Shown: piece by piece, positions 7,562 to 16,141 of the stretch
Position numbering within the stretch: the stretch's first letter is position 1
How the letters are laid out: each line of letters opens with the position of its first letter
NCBI GenBank assembly: GCA_934169575.1
Contig: CAKPOA010000016.1
Coordinates: forward strand, 1 to 29,401
Source of the DNA: an uncultured Clostridia bacterium
Lineage (GTDB): Bacteria > Bacillota > Clostridia > TANB77 > CAG-508
Direction: 5' to 3'
Length of the DNA stretch: 29,401 bases
Made by a program: the position numbers and the translations under genes
The notes under the pieces: model-generated
What the model saw: the letters and a program-made list of their open reading frames with translations, nothing else
Databases searched by the model: none
What the model was told of the DNA's origin: nothing

Positions 7562-7591
7562 GATAAGATAAAGTAAAGGAGAAAAAGTATT

Positions 7592-8776
7592 ATGTACATA
7601 TGGAGCTTAATGAATTTTTTTTTCGGATATTTAAGAATAGAAATTGAGGGATATTATATTGAAAAATTCATAAATTTATGTATAAAAAATAAAATTAATA
7701 TTTGGAATTTGAAAAGAGATAAAGGTACAAAACTATTTTTAAATATCGGAATAAATGATTTTAAAAAGTTATCTCCAATTTGCAGAAAAACAAAATGCAG
7801 AGTAAAAATACAAAAGAAAAAAGGAATACCTTTTATTTTAAATAGATACAGAAAAAGAAAAATATTTGTTATATTTTTGCTTTTTGTTTCTTTTTTTATT
7901 TATTTTAGTTCTTGTTATATTTGGAATATAGAAATACATGTAGAAGATAATTATGAGATTGATGGAATTGAAAAAGATTTAAAAGATTTTGGCATAAAAA
8001 AAGGAACTAATAAAAAAGATGTTGAGCTAGATAATGTTGCAAATGAAATTAGATTAAAAAGAGATGATATTTCGTGGATTGGAATTAATATAAAAGGTAC
8101 AAATTTAATTGTAAATATTGTGAAAGCAGATGATAAACCTGAAATAGTTGATAATAATGATTTTTGCAATATAGTTTCTGCTAAAAGTGGAGTAGTTGAA
8201 AAAGTTATTGCACAAAATGGGACACCTCTAGTAAAGAAAGGTGATAATATTCAAAAAGGTGATATTTTAATTGCAGGATATATGGAAGGAAAGTATACGG
8301 AAAGAAGACTTGTACATAGTCAAGGTGAAGTTCAAGCCAGAATTTTTTATACAAAAACACAAAAAATACCACTTTATCCCAAAATTTTTGAGCCAACCGG
8401 GCAAAATGAGAAAAAATTTCAAATAAAATTTAATAATTTTCAAATAAATTTGTTCAAAACCCTTTCAAAATTTAAAATTTATGATACAATATATACAGAA
8501 CAAAATTTAAAAATATTTTCTAATTTTTATTTACCAATTTCAGTTGTAAAAATTACAAATAATGAAATGGTAAAAACACAAAAAAGTTATAGTGTAGAAG
8601 AAGCTAAAAACTTAGGGATAGAAGAATTAGCAGAAAAAATTGAAAAACAAATAGAACATAAGGAAAATGTTATAAAAACAGATGTTGATGTAAAAGAATT
8701 TGAAAAATATATAGAATTAAGTTTAACATATGAGGTATTAGAAAATATCGGGACTTATGAAAAAATTGAATATTGA
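7592..8776 (+). CDS. yqfD: Sporulation protein YqfD
   Basis: Membrane protein made during sporulation, usually paired with YqfC. The sequence begins MYIWSLMNFFFGYLRIEIEGYYIEKFINLC, typical of YqfD; a basic segment (KKKGIPFILNRYRKRK) precedes a membrane helix at about residues 90-110, then an extracytoplasmic part with ISWIGINIKGTNLIVNIVKA and AKSGVVEKVIAQNGTPLVKKGDNIQKGDILIAG, a biotinyl-lipoyl-like turn seen in the family. Its 394 residues are normal. The ATG follows AAAGGAG. The promoter is not evident; reading from pdaA/yqfC would have to pass the repeat element upstream. Confidence 0.9.
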   Translation: MYIWSLMNFFFGYLRIEIEGYYIEKFINLCIKNKINIWNLKRDKGTKLFLNIGINDFKKLSPICRKTKCRVKIQKKKGIPFILNRYRKRKIFVIFLLFVSFFIYFSSCYIWNIEIHVEDNYEIDGIEKDLKDFGIKKGTNKKDVELDNVANEIRLKRDDISWIGINIKGTNLIVNIVKADDKPEIVDNNDFCNIVSAKSGVVEKVIAQNGTPLVKKGDNIQKGDILIAGYMEGKYTERRLVHSQGEVQARIFYTKTQKIPLYPKIFEPTGQNEKKFQIKFNNFQINLFKTLSKFKIYDTIYTEQNLKIFSNFYLPISVVKITNNEMVKTQKSYSVEEAKNLGIEELAEKIEKQIEHKENVIKTDVDVKEFEKYIELSLTYEVLENIGTYEKIEY

Positions 8777-8789
8777 AAGGACGGATAAT

Positions 8790-10025
8790 ATGGTTGAAGA
8801 AAAAAGTTTGAAAATTACAGGAGCAAATAAAACATTTTTTAACAAATTAACAAGGACATTAAATAAAATTTTAATCCCAACAAAAGTTGGTATTAATGGT
8901 TTTTTGATTTCAACAAAAAGAAATAATTTATTAAAAGCATTTGAACATTATATAAATGAAGATTACGAGATTGATCAAAAAGACGAATATGAAAAAAAAT
9001 ATGAAGAGGCATATACTCTTTATTTGGAAGCACTAGATAAACATGTTATGGATTCAATTTACAAAAAAGTAAAAAATAATACTGCAAGTGAATTTGAAAA
9101 AAATGCTTTATCAAGATATTATGGAGTGATTTCTTTAAAAGAAAATGAATATGTTGAATATAAGTTTAGAAAGCAAAAATATTTGATTGAATTAGATAAT
9201 GAAAATGTTGGACTTACAGGAAAAGAAAAATTAATGGAAAGATATAATAAATTTTATATATCAAAAATGGATTGGTTATATAAAGGTATTTTAAAAAATT
9301 ATTCTATAAAATTAGCTGATACAACAAAAATATATGATTCTACAAAAGAATGGATATATATAAAAATTTTTAATTTACTAGAGGAATATTTAGCAAATAT
9401 TTTGACTTTAAAAATAAGACAAGATGAAGAGCAATATGCTGAAGTTAAACAAGAATATGAAAAATATGAGGCTTTTACAGTTGGTAAATTAGATCAAAGA
9501 GATCAAATTGAAAAAGATATGATTTTACTTGGAATTAGTAGAAAATTATTTACACATAGCTTGCCACTTGCTGTTGCTGAACAATGTTATATGAAATTAT
9601 TAAAAGATGCAAGAGCACTTGTTCAAGATACAAAAATAGCATTAAAAAGAGAAAAAGCATATAATATGTTAATGACCCTTATTGAAGATTACAATATAAA
9701 ATTATTATCTACAAAAGTATATTGGGAAAATATGAAAGAAAGAGAAGATTTTAAAAAGTTTTGGCAACAATATAAAAAGATTGAATTTTTAAAGTCAAAA
9801 AATTTTATTGAATATGTAAAACAAAAAGAAACATTATTTATAAAAAATGATATAAAAAAAATAAGAAAAGAAAAATATGATTATACAAGACTAATAAAAT
9901 ATTATAAAAGAAAATTAGTTGACTATGGTGTAATGAAAGAAATAACAGGTGTAAAATCTGAAAATACTTATACATCTTCTCAAGATATTAGAACTATTTC
10001 TGAAAAGGTGAATTTAACAGCATAA
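8790..10025 (+). CDS. Protein of unknown function in the usual phoH position
   Basis: I do not recognise this 411-residue protein. It is predicted soluble, rich in K, E and Y, and mainly helical (for example KDEYEKKYEEAYTLYLEAL, EYAEVKQEYEKYEAF-like stretches, KFWQQYKKIEFLKSKNF), with no membrane segment, no Walker motif and no cysteine pairs. The start at 8790 is chosen because AAAGGA precedes it; the in-frame ATG at 8757 would overlap yqfD. It is tightly packed between yqfD (13 bases) and ybeY (12 bases), where other Bacillota carry phoH. It is not a PhoH homologue, since no P-loop is present. The gene is intact and codon use matches its neighbours. Confidence 0.8.
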   Translation: MVEEKSLKITGANKTFFNKLTRTLNKILIPTKVGINGFLISTKRNNLLKAFEHYINEDYEIDQKDEYEKKYEEAYTLYLEALDKHVMDSIYKKVKNNTASEFEKNALSRYYGVISLKENEYVEYKFRKQKYLIELDNENVGLTGKEKLMERYNKFYISKMDWLYKGILKNYSIKLADTTKIYDSTKEWIYIKIFNLLEEYLANILTLKIRQDEEQYAEVKQEYEKYEAFTVGKLDQRDQIEKDMILLGISRKLFTHSLPLAVAEQCYMKLLKDARALVQDTKIALKREKAYNMLMTLIEDYNIKLLSTKVYWENMKEREDFKKFWQQYKKIEFLKSKNFIEYVKQKETLFIKNDIKKIRKEKYDYTRLIKYYKRKLVDYGVMKEITGVKSENTYTSSQDIRTISEKVNLTA

Positions 10026-10037
10026 ACAGGGGGAATT

Positions 10038-10511
10038 ATGGAAAAATTATGTGATATTAATTATTTAGATATTGATGAAAACATAGAAAATGAAAAAATA
10101 ATATGTAAAGTAATAAAAAGATGTTTTGAAATAGAAGATTTATTAAATAGTAATTTATATGTTAATATTATTTTAACAACACCAGAAAATATAAGGAAGT
10201 TTAATAAACAATATAGAAATATAGATAAAGAAACTGATGTGTTATCATTCCCTATGTTTGAAAAAGAAGAATTAGAAAAAGCTAAGCTGAGCAAAAATAT
10301 TGATGTCCTAGGTGATATGATAATTTCTATAGATAGAGTATTAGACCAGGCAAAAGAATATGGACATAGTTTTGAAAGAGAACTTGCATATATGGTAGTA
10401 CATAGTTTTTATCATCTTTTAGGTTATGACCATATAGTTGAAGAAGATAAAAAAATAATGAGAGAAAAAGAAGAAAGAGTTCTAAATATTTTAGAAATAA
10501 AAAGGCTATAA
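10038..10511 (+). CDS. ybeY: Endoribonuclease YbeY (rRNA maturation factor)
   Basis: Zinc-dependent endoribonuclease acting in 16S rRNA 3'-end processing and ribosome quality control. The zinc motif is HSFYHLLGYDH with H122, H126 and H132; RNIDKETDVLSFP and LGDMIIS upstream are family motifs. The second motif residue is S where most members have G (HGxLH), a small deviation. Length 157 is normal. The ATG has a GGGGGA ribosome binding site and the gene is linked to its neighbours by 12-base gaps. Confidence 0.95.
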   Translation: MEKLCDINYLDIDENIENEKIICKVIKRCFEIEDLLNSNLYVNIILTTPENIRKFNKQYRNIDKETDVLSFPMFEKEELEKAKLSKNIDVLGDMIISIDRVLDQAKEYGHSFERELAYMVVHSFYHLLGYDHIVEEDKKIMREKEERVLNILEIKRL

Positions 10512-10523
10512 AGGGGAGTTTAT

Positions 10524-11582
10524 ATGAAGAAAAAAACGAAGATAATTATAATAATTGCTGTAGTTTTGATAATATTAGTTTTAGCTGGAATTTTAGGTTG
10601 GAAAATATATCAAGATAAGAAAAATATGGAAAACATACCTGTGCAAAATAATGAGGAACAGATAGTATCAAATACTACACAAAAAGAAACAAAAAAAGAA
10701 AAACAAGTAGAAATATATAATGGTGATGATAGACCTATTGCTGTTATGATTGATAATCATAAAGGTGCATGGCCACAGGCTGGTTTAAATGATGCATATT
10801 TAGTTTATGAGATTGTTGTTGAAGGTGGAGAAACTAGATTAATGGCTTTATTTAAAGGAAAAAATTTAGAAAATATTGGACCTATTAGAAGTTCAAGACA
10901 TTATTTTTTAGATTATGCAATGGAAAATGATGCTATTTATACACATTATGGATGGAGTCCTCAAGCTAAAAGTGATATTTCAAAATATTCTGTAAACAAT
11001 ATTAATGGTATATTTTTTAGTACATCAGATTTTAAAAGAATAAAAGGAAAAAATTCACCACATAATGTTATGACATCAACTTCAAGTATATTGAAAATAG
11101 CTGAGAAAAATGGATATAGAACAACTTCTAAACAAGAAAGTGTACTTAAATATTCTACAAATGAGATAAAACTTGATGATGGAATAGATGCAACTAGTGT
11201 TACAATACCACATTCTACACTTCAAAAAGTAAAATATGAATATGATGAGCAAACTAACAGATATACAAGATATGCAAGAGGCGTTGTTCAGAAAGATTAT
11301 ACAACTAAAAAAAATATAACAACTAAAAATATTATAATTGAATTTGTAGATAATTCCACTTTAAGTGATGGTTCTGGAAAAGGTAGACAAACTTTATCTA
11401 ATATCGGAACATTTAATGGATATTATATTACAAATGGAAAAGCTGAAAAAATTACTTGTACTAAAAATGCAAGAGATTCAAAAACAGTATATAAAAATTC
11501 AAAAGGGGAAATAATAAATGTAAATGATGGAAACACTTGGATTAATATTTGTCCTAAAAATGCAAATGTTGTCATAGAATAA
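10524..11582 (+). CDS. DUF3048 (YerB-like) membrane-anchored extracellular protein
   Basis: An N-terminal membrane anchor (residues about 5-27, no lipobox cysteine) is followed by a T/K/E-rich linker and then a DUF3048 domain: RPIAVMIDNHKGAWPQAGLNDAYLVYEIVVEGGETRLMALF, IGPIRSSRHYFLDYA, and a second part with VDNSTLSDGSGKGRQTLSNIGTFNGYYITNGK and GNTWINICP. The family is common in Bacillota and has no settled biochemical function; B. subtilis YerB is a lipoprotein. The ribosome binding site is AAAGGGGAG. It is part of the ybeY run. Confidence 0.88.
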   Translation: MKKKTKIIIIIAVVLIILVLAGILGWKIYQDKKNMENIPVQNNEEQIVSNTTQKETKKEKQVEIYNGDDRPIAVMIDNHKGAWPQAGLNDAYLVYEIVVEGGETRLMALFKGKNLENIGPIRSSRHYFLDYAMENDAIYTHYGWSPQAKSDISKYSVNNINGIFFSTSDFKRIKGKNSPHNVMTSTSSILKIAEKNGYRTTSKQESVLKYSTNEIKLDDGIDATSVTIPHSTLQKVKYEYDEQTNRYTRYARGVVQKDYTTKKNITTKNIIIEFVDNSTLSDGSGKGRQTLSNIGTFNGYYITNGKAEKITCTKNARDSKTVYKNSKGEIINVNDGNTWINICPKNANVVIE

Positions 11583-11612
11583 TTAAAAGTGCTTCTATAA
11601 AAGGAGGAAGAG

Positions 11613-12362
11613 ATGTTTTTTGCAAAACCTGGAGAATATGAAGCAACAGGATTGTATAGTATAGGGCATTTGACTTTATTACTAATTACAATTATAGGTG
11701 TTGTAATATTTACAATAAAAACTAAAGAAAAAGATCATAAACAGGTTAAGAAAACTATCCAAATTATAACAATATTTATTTGGACTTTAGAGATAATCAA
11801 AATTATTTTTAATTTAGCAATTGGAAATAAAAAAAGTGTAAATAATTATATTCCACTATATTTCTGTAGTATGAATTTATATGCAGGTATCTTAAGTGGA
11901 TTTTGCAAAGGCAAATTAAAACATATGGGAGATGTATTTATTGCAACTGGTGGTTTAATTGCAGGAATAGTTTTTATCTTGTGCCCAAATACATCTTTAT
12001 CAATATATCCTGCATTCCATTATATAAGTATACAAAGTTTTATATATCATGGAACAATGATATATCTTGGAATTTTATTAAACATTACTGGATATGTGAA
12101 AGTAGAATCTAAAGATATATTATATTATGCCGGTTTTGTTTTAGTAATTGAATTAATTGCTTTAGGATTTAATTCAATTTTTGATAGTAATCTTATGTTT
12201 ATTTCTAAAGATTACCCAGATACACCAATACATTTGCTATATAAAATGACTGGGGTTTTATTTACACCATTTGTTATTATTGCTCAAGCAACTATTCCAT
12301 TTTATATTACTTATTGGGGAATAAAGAAAAGAGAAAAAAGAGATTTGGTGTATGAATATTAA
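11613..12362 (+). CDS. YwaF family (TIGR02206-like) integral membrane protein
   Basis: A 249-residue protein with about six membrane helices. Recognisable parts are the N-terminal YSIGHLTLLLITIIGVV, NYIPLYFCSMNLYAGILSG, SIYPAFHYISIQSFIYHGTMIYLGI and the C-terminal TPFVIIAQATIPFYITYWGI; conserved H and C residues in the helices are typical. The function of the family is unknown. A strong AAAGGAGGAAG ribosome binding site precedes the ATG. Confidence 0.82.
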   Translation: MFFAKPGEYEATGLYSIGHLTLLLITIIGVVIFTIKTKEKDHKQVKKTIQIITIFIWTLEIIKIIFNLAIGNKKSVNNYIPLYFCSMNLYAGILSGFCKGKLKHMGDVFIATGGLIAGIVFILCPNTSLSIYPAFHYISIQSFIYHGTMIYLGILLNITGYVKVESKDILYYAGFVLVIELIALGFNSIFDSNLMFISKDYPDTPIHLLYKMTGVLFTPFVIIAQATIPFYITYWGIKKREKRDLVYEY

Positions 12363-12408
12363 TACTTTTGATAAAATGAAAAATATTAAATAAATAAAGG
12401 AGTTACAA

Positions 12409-13485
12409 ATGAGCATAAAATCTGATTTAAAAAAAGCAGGAATTGAAGTAATATCTGAACTTGATGCAAAATCGGTAGAGAAAATTGCTAAAAATATTTC
12501 TATGAAAATTAATGAAACATTTCCCAATCTTTTTGTATCTTCAGATGATATTTTTTATAGACTTATGAAACTTAAAATGTATAAAGCAGAAATGATTGAT
12601 GGTATGGCAGAAGCAAATTACTTTTATAAAAACACATCTATTTATTTTAATGAACATATTTCTGATGAAGATATAGAAGAATTTGCAATTCATGAATGTA
12701 TACATTATCTACAAGAAAAAAAAGATATAAATAATAAATTGACACATATGGGACTTTGTGATTATACAAAACTTAAAGTACATGGTCTGGGTTTAAATGA
12801 AGCAGGTGTCCAATATTTATCTTCAATGATAATTGGAATACAGCCTGATTTTGAGAAATACTATAATATTTCATTATACACACCAAGCCCATCTTATTAT
12901 CCATTAGAATGTTCTTTATTAAATGAAATACTATTTTTCACAGGGACAGAGGTATTAACTAAAAGTGTATTTTTTTCAAGTAATGATTTTAAAAATGACA
13001 TTATAGAAAAAACATCAATTGATATCTTTAATAAATTACAATATAATTTTGATAAAATATTGAAATATGAAGAACATATTATTAAATTAAATTTTAAAAT
13101 AAGTTTATTAGATAATGGAAGTTCAAAACTAAGTAAACTTTTTAATAAAGTTACAAAATATAAAGAAAAAATTGCTAAATGCTATATAAATACTCAAAAT
13201 TTAATAATAGAAAATTTCTTTAATAATGAATTTGCTAAAATTGATACATTAGAAAATCTTGATATTTTCAGAAGAAAATTATCTGATTTTAGCAATATTG
13301 TTGGAACTGTTGATGGATATGAATTTTTTGAAAATTACTATTCTGAAATAATGAATAAACTAGAACATAAATCTAATATTTTAGAAAATGGTGGAATTGA
13401 AACAGCACTTTTAAGAAACAGCAATTCTTGGATTTTTAAGATATTTAATAAATTTTCAAAATTTTTATCAAATTCTTCAAATTAA
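12409..13485 (+). CDS. Putative zincin-like metallopeptidase of unknown family
   Basis: A 358-residue soluble protein. HECIH at residues 95-99 (AIHECIHYLQEKKD) is a zincin HExxH motif, and NEAGVQYLSS contains E131, placed as a third, gluzincin-type zinc ligand 32 residues after the last histidine. The rest is helical and not recognised (LECSLLNEILFFTGTEVL, YKEKIAKCYINTQNLI, VGTVDGYEFFENYYSEIM). No signal peptide or membrane segment is seen, which suggests a cytoplasmic role. It ends the plus-strand run, with a terminator directly after it. The start is the ATG at 12409 behind AAAGGAG. Confidence 0.75.
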   Translation: MSIKSDLKKAGIEVISELDAKSVEKIAKNISMKINETFPNLFVSSDDIFYRLMKLKMYKAEMIDGMAEANYFYKNTSIYFNEHISDEDIEEFAIHECIHYLQEKKDINNKLTHMGLCDYTKLKVHGLGLNEAGVQYLSSMIIGIQPDFEKYYNISLYTPSPSYYPLECSLLNEILFFTGTEVLTKSVFFSSNDFKNDIIEKTSIDIFNKLQYNFDKILKYEEHIIKLNFKISLLDNGSSKLSKLFNKVTKYKEKIAKCYINTQNLIIENFFNNEFAKIDTLENLDIFRRKLSDFSNIVGTVDGYEFFENYYSEIMNKLEHKSNILENGGIETALLRNSNSWIFKIFNKFSKFLSNSSN

Positions 13486-13519
13486 AAAAGATATGTGAGA
13501 AAACACACATATCTTTTTT
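13484..13519. terminator. Bidirectional terminator between the zincin gene and asd
   Basis: A 14-base-pair stem aaaaaagatatgtg / cacatatctttttt (13484-13497 with 13506-13519) has A and T runs at the ends. It overlaps the stop codons of both convergent genes. Confidence 0.85.
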
Positions 13520-14498
13520 ATGTTATTAATTTTTCCATAATTTGTATTGCATTAGTTGCAGCACCTTTTCTAATATTATCAGAAACAACCCATAAATTTA
13601 GAGAATTTGGATTACTAAAATCTCTTCTGATTCGCCCAACAAAAACTTCATCATGACCATTTGCATTTATTGCTAATGGATAGAGATTTTGAGATAGATC
13701 ATCTTGGACAATTATGCTAGGTGACTTTTTCAAAATATTAAAAATATCTTTTAAAACAAAATCCTTTTCAAACTCTATATTAATAGATTCACTATGACTA
13801 TTTTCAACAGGAACTCTAACAGTTGTAGCTGTTACAGAGATATCATTTCTTCCTAAAATTTTTTTTGTTTCATTTATCATTTTATGTTCTTCTTTAGTAT
13901 AACCATCTTTTTCAAAAATGTCTATATGTGGAAGACAATTATTATAAATTTGGTGAGCAAATTTTTTCAAGTTATTACCAGAATTTTTATATCTTAAATC
14001 TTCAAGTCCTGCTATGCCTGCACCTGAAACAGCTTGATATGTTGAATAAATAATTCTTTTAATTTTATATTTATCATCAAGTGGTTTTAATGCAACAACA
14101 GCTTGAATTGTTGAACAATTTGGATTAGCAATAATTCCATGATGTTTTTTTAAATCTATTGAATTCACTTCTGGAACGACTAATGGAACATTAGGATCCA
14201 TCCTAAAAAAACTGCTATTATCAATTACTATACAATTTTTTGAAACTGCTATTGGTGCGAATTTTTCTGAAACTTTTCCACCAGCTGAAAAAATAGCAAA
14301 ATTAAAATTTTCATCAAAACTATTTTCATTTAATTCATATGTAATATATTGCTTACCTAAAAAGTTGATTTTAGTGCCTGCAGATTTTTTTGAACAAAAA
14401 AGCTTATATTCTATATCTTTTAAATTTTTTTCTTCTAATACTTTTAAAACAGTTCTACCTACTAATCCAGTGGCACCTACAATTGCAACTTTAATCAT
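13518..14498 (-). CDS. asd: Aspartate-semialdehyde dehydrogenase
   Basis: Reduces aspartyl phosphate to aspartate semialdehyde with NADPH, a branch step toward lysine/diaminopimelate, threonine and methionine. The N-terminus KVAIVGATGLVGRTVLKVLEE is the dinucleotide-binding loop; IANPNCSTIQ carries the catalytic C128; QAVSGAGIAGLEDL, RVPVENSHSESINIEFE and WVVSDNIRKGAATNAIQI are family motifs. Length 326 is normal. It is single, on the minus strand, with AGAGGTGAT as ribosome binding site. It supplies DAP precursors, fitting the neighbouring wall and spore genes only in a general way. Confidence 0.96.
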   Translation of the reverse strand: MIKVAIVGATGLVGRTVLKVLEEKNLKDIEYKLFCSKKSAGTKINFLGKQYITYELNENSFDENFNFAIFSAGGKVSEKFAPIAVSKNCIVIDNSSFFRMDPNVPLVVPEVNSIDLKKHHGIIANPNCSTIQAVVALKPLDDKYKIKRIIYSTYQAVSGAGIAGLEDLRYKNSGNNLKKFAHQIYNNCLPHIDIFEKDGYTKEEHKMINETKKILGRNDISVTATTVRVPVENSHSESINIEFEKDFVLKDIFNILKKSPSIIVQDDLSQNLYPLAINANGHDEVFVGRIRRDFSNPNSLNLWVVSDNIRKGAATNAIQIMEKLIT

Positions 14499-14577
14499 AC
14501 TATCACCTCTTTATAATATATGCAAATAATTTTATTTAGTTAGATTTCTTCATATTAATTTTAAATAAACCATTATC

Positions 14578-14803
14578 TAATAGTTACTAGTCAGCTTTTT
14601 AAATTTATAACTTAAATATGTATATAAAATTATTTTTACATACTTTGCAGTCGCAATTTCCATATTAAAAATTAATATAATGATAATGAAAATTGCTCCA
14701 ATCGCACTCACATACGTTCGTTTGATCGCTTACGCAGTATTAAAAAATAATTTTATATACATATTTAGATTTAAATGACTCTAAGGCTGACTTATAACAA
14801 TTA
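14578..14803 (-). repeat. Core-in-palindrome repeat element, copy 2
   Basis: Arms 14613-14637 and 14743-14767 are perfectly complementary over 25 bases; outer arms continue imperfectly (agtcagc at 14589-14595 with gctgact at 14786-14792, and about 15 of 18 matching positions over 14578-14595 / 14786-14803). The core 14638-14742 is the reverse complement of the core of copy 1 (7433-7535) and very similar to it. The element fills much of the gap between asd and rpmG. No coding sequence is seen. Confidence 0.75.
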
Positions 14804-14834
14804 ATCAAAAATTCTGGAAATATTGAAAATGGGG

Positions 14835-14863
14835 TTGACATATTATGGAAAAAGTGATAAAAT
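14835..14863 (+). promoter_or_regulatory. Promoter of the rpmG-secE-nusG-rplKA operon
   Basis: Consensus TTGACA (14835-14840), a 17-base spacer and TAAAAT (14858-14863), about 120 bases before rpmG. Confidence 0.85.
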
Positions 14864-14896
14864 GCTAAGGTGTATGTAACTTAGAGCATACAATCA

Positions 14897-14930
14897 CATC
14901 GTTTCAAAGTAGAAAACTACAAACAAGATG
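14897..14930 (+). promoter_or_regulatory. Bulged leader hairpin upstream of rpmG
   Basis: In the transcribed leader catcgttt (14897-14904) pairs with aaac and gatg (14921-14930, two-base bulge), and an inner gtag/ctac stem is closed by an aaaa tetraloop, with caaa bulged on the left. It may be a leader structure or just a chance hairpin. Confidence 0.35.
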
Positions 14931-14982
14931 ATAATTTGCAAATAAAACCTTAAAAAGGTAAAAAAATACGGAGGTGTATTAA

Positions 14983-15147
14983 ATGGCAGCAAAAGGACCA
15001 AGAGAAAATATAATTCTAGAATGTACAGAGTGTAAAAATAGAAATTACACAACATCAAAAAATAAAAGAAACAATACAGATAGATTAGAAATAATCAAAT
15101 ATTGTAAATTTTGTAAAAAACGTACAACACATAAAGAAACAAAATAA
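14983..15147 (+). CDS. rpmG: 50S ribosomal protein L33
   Basis: A 54-residue ribosomal protein. MAAKGPRENIILECTECKN and YCKFCKKRTTHKETK are typical; it is the zinc-binding (C+) form with cysteine pairs C14/C17 and C41/C44. The ribosome binding site is GGAGGTG. It heads the secE-nusG operon as in most Bacillota. The tRNA-Trp gene often found next to secE is not present. Confidence 0.95.
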   Translation: MAAKGPRENIILECTECKNRNYTTSKNKRNNTDRLEIIKYCKFCKKRTTHKETK

Positions 15148-15176
15148 TAATCAAGCTATTTTAAGGAGGATATAAA

Positions 15177-15572
15177 ATGGCTAAAAAAGAAGTTAAGAAA
15201 GATAATCAAGCAAAGAACTCATATTTTAAAGATATGAAAGCAGAATTGAAAAAAGTAATTTGGCCAACACCAAAACAATTAGTAAGCAATACAGCAGCAG
15301 TAATTGTATTTACTGTAATTATAGCAGTAATAGTATTTGTATTAGATTTATGTTTTGATTCATTACATAAAAATGCAGTAACACCATTACAAGAAAAAAT
15401 ACAAACATCATATAGTGAAAAACATAAAGAAGAAAATACAACATCAAATGAAACAAGTAATGATGAAAATAATACAGATACAACAGAAAGCAAAAATACA
15501 GAATCAAATACTACAAATACTGAAACTGAAAATACTGTAGAGAATTCTGAAAATACAGAAAATCAACAATAA
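15177..15572 (+). CDS. secE: Preprotein translocase subunit SecE with long acidic tail
   Basis: The clamp subunit of the SecYEG channel. The core is normal: an amphipathic segment YFKDMKAELKKVIWPTPKQLVS followed by one membrane helix (TAAVIVFTVIIAVIVFVLDLCF, about residues 39-60). The usual protein ends soon after this helix at about 60-75 residues; this one has 131, the extra part being a low-complexity tail rich in N, T, E and S with almost no hydrophobic residues (from about residue 83, for example SNDENNTDTTESKNTESN). The frame is open and ends before a strong ribosome binding site for nusG. The tail would be on the outer face if the helix has the usual orientation. Confidence 0.93.
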   Translation: MAKKEVKKDNQAKNSYFKDMKAELKKVIWPTPKQLVSNTAAVIVFTVIIAVIVFVLDLCFDSLHKNAVTPLQEKIQTSYSEKHKEENTTSNETSNDENNTDTTESKNTESNTTNTETENTVENSENTENQQ

Positions 15573-15588
15573 AAAAGGAGGCTAAAAT

Positions 15589-16122
15589 ATGTCTCAAAAT
15601 GTATATGATAATGTTCCAAGATGGTATGTAGTACATACATATTCAGGTTATGAGAACAAAGTAAAAACAGATTTGGAGAAAACAATAAAAAATAGAGAGT
15701 TAGAAGACTATTTTTTTGATATAATTGTTCCAATGGAAGAACAAATAGAAATAAAAGATGGAGTTAAGAAAACTAATTTGAAAAAAGTTTTCCCTGGATA
15801 TGTTTTAATAAAAATGATTGTAACTGAAGAAACATGGTATATTGTTAGAAATACTAGAGGAGCAACAGGATTTGTTGGATCTGGTACAGAGCCTATTCCA
15901 CTTACAGAAGAAGAAATAAGAAAAATGGGCTTTGAAGATATAATGATAAAAGTGGATTATTCAGTAAATGATAATGTGCAAATTTTAGGAGGGGCTTTAA
16001 AAGGCTATACTGGAATTGTACAAGAAATAAATAAAGAAAAGAAAAAAGCGAAAGTTTTAGTTTCTATGTTTGGTAGAGAAACACCAGTAGAATTAGAATT
16101 TTCACAAATTCAAAAAATATAA
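15589..16122 (+). CDS. nusG: Transcription termination/antitermination factor NusG
   Basis: Binds the RNA polymerase clamp and couples transcription to translation or termination. The NGN domain starts with PRWYVVHTYSGYENKVKTDLE, contains VFPGYVLIKMIVTEETWYIVRNTRGATGFVG, and is followed by a KOW domain (about residues 125-155, VQILGGALKGYTGIVQEINKEK). Length 177 is normal. Seventeen bases from secE, with AAAGGAGG as ribosome binding site. Confidence 0.97.
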   Translation: MSQNVYDNVPRWYVVHTYSGYENKVKTDLEKTIKNRELEDYFFDIIVPMEEQIEIKDGVKKTNLKKVFPGYVLIKMIVTEETWYIVRNTRGATGFVGSGTEPIPLTEEEIRKMGFEDIMIKVDYSVNDNVQILGGALKGYTGIVQEINKEKKKAKVLVSMFGRETPVELEFSQIQKI

Positions 16123-16141
16123 TAAGGAGGTGCCATAAAAA

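Noticed and set aside
14864..14982. Possible tRNA-Trp before secE, as in many Bacillota
   Set aside because: No cloverleaf, anticodon loop or GTTCRA-type T-loop can be formed; only the leader hairpin at 14897-14930 is seen.
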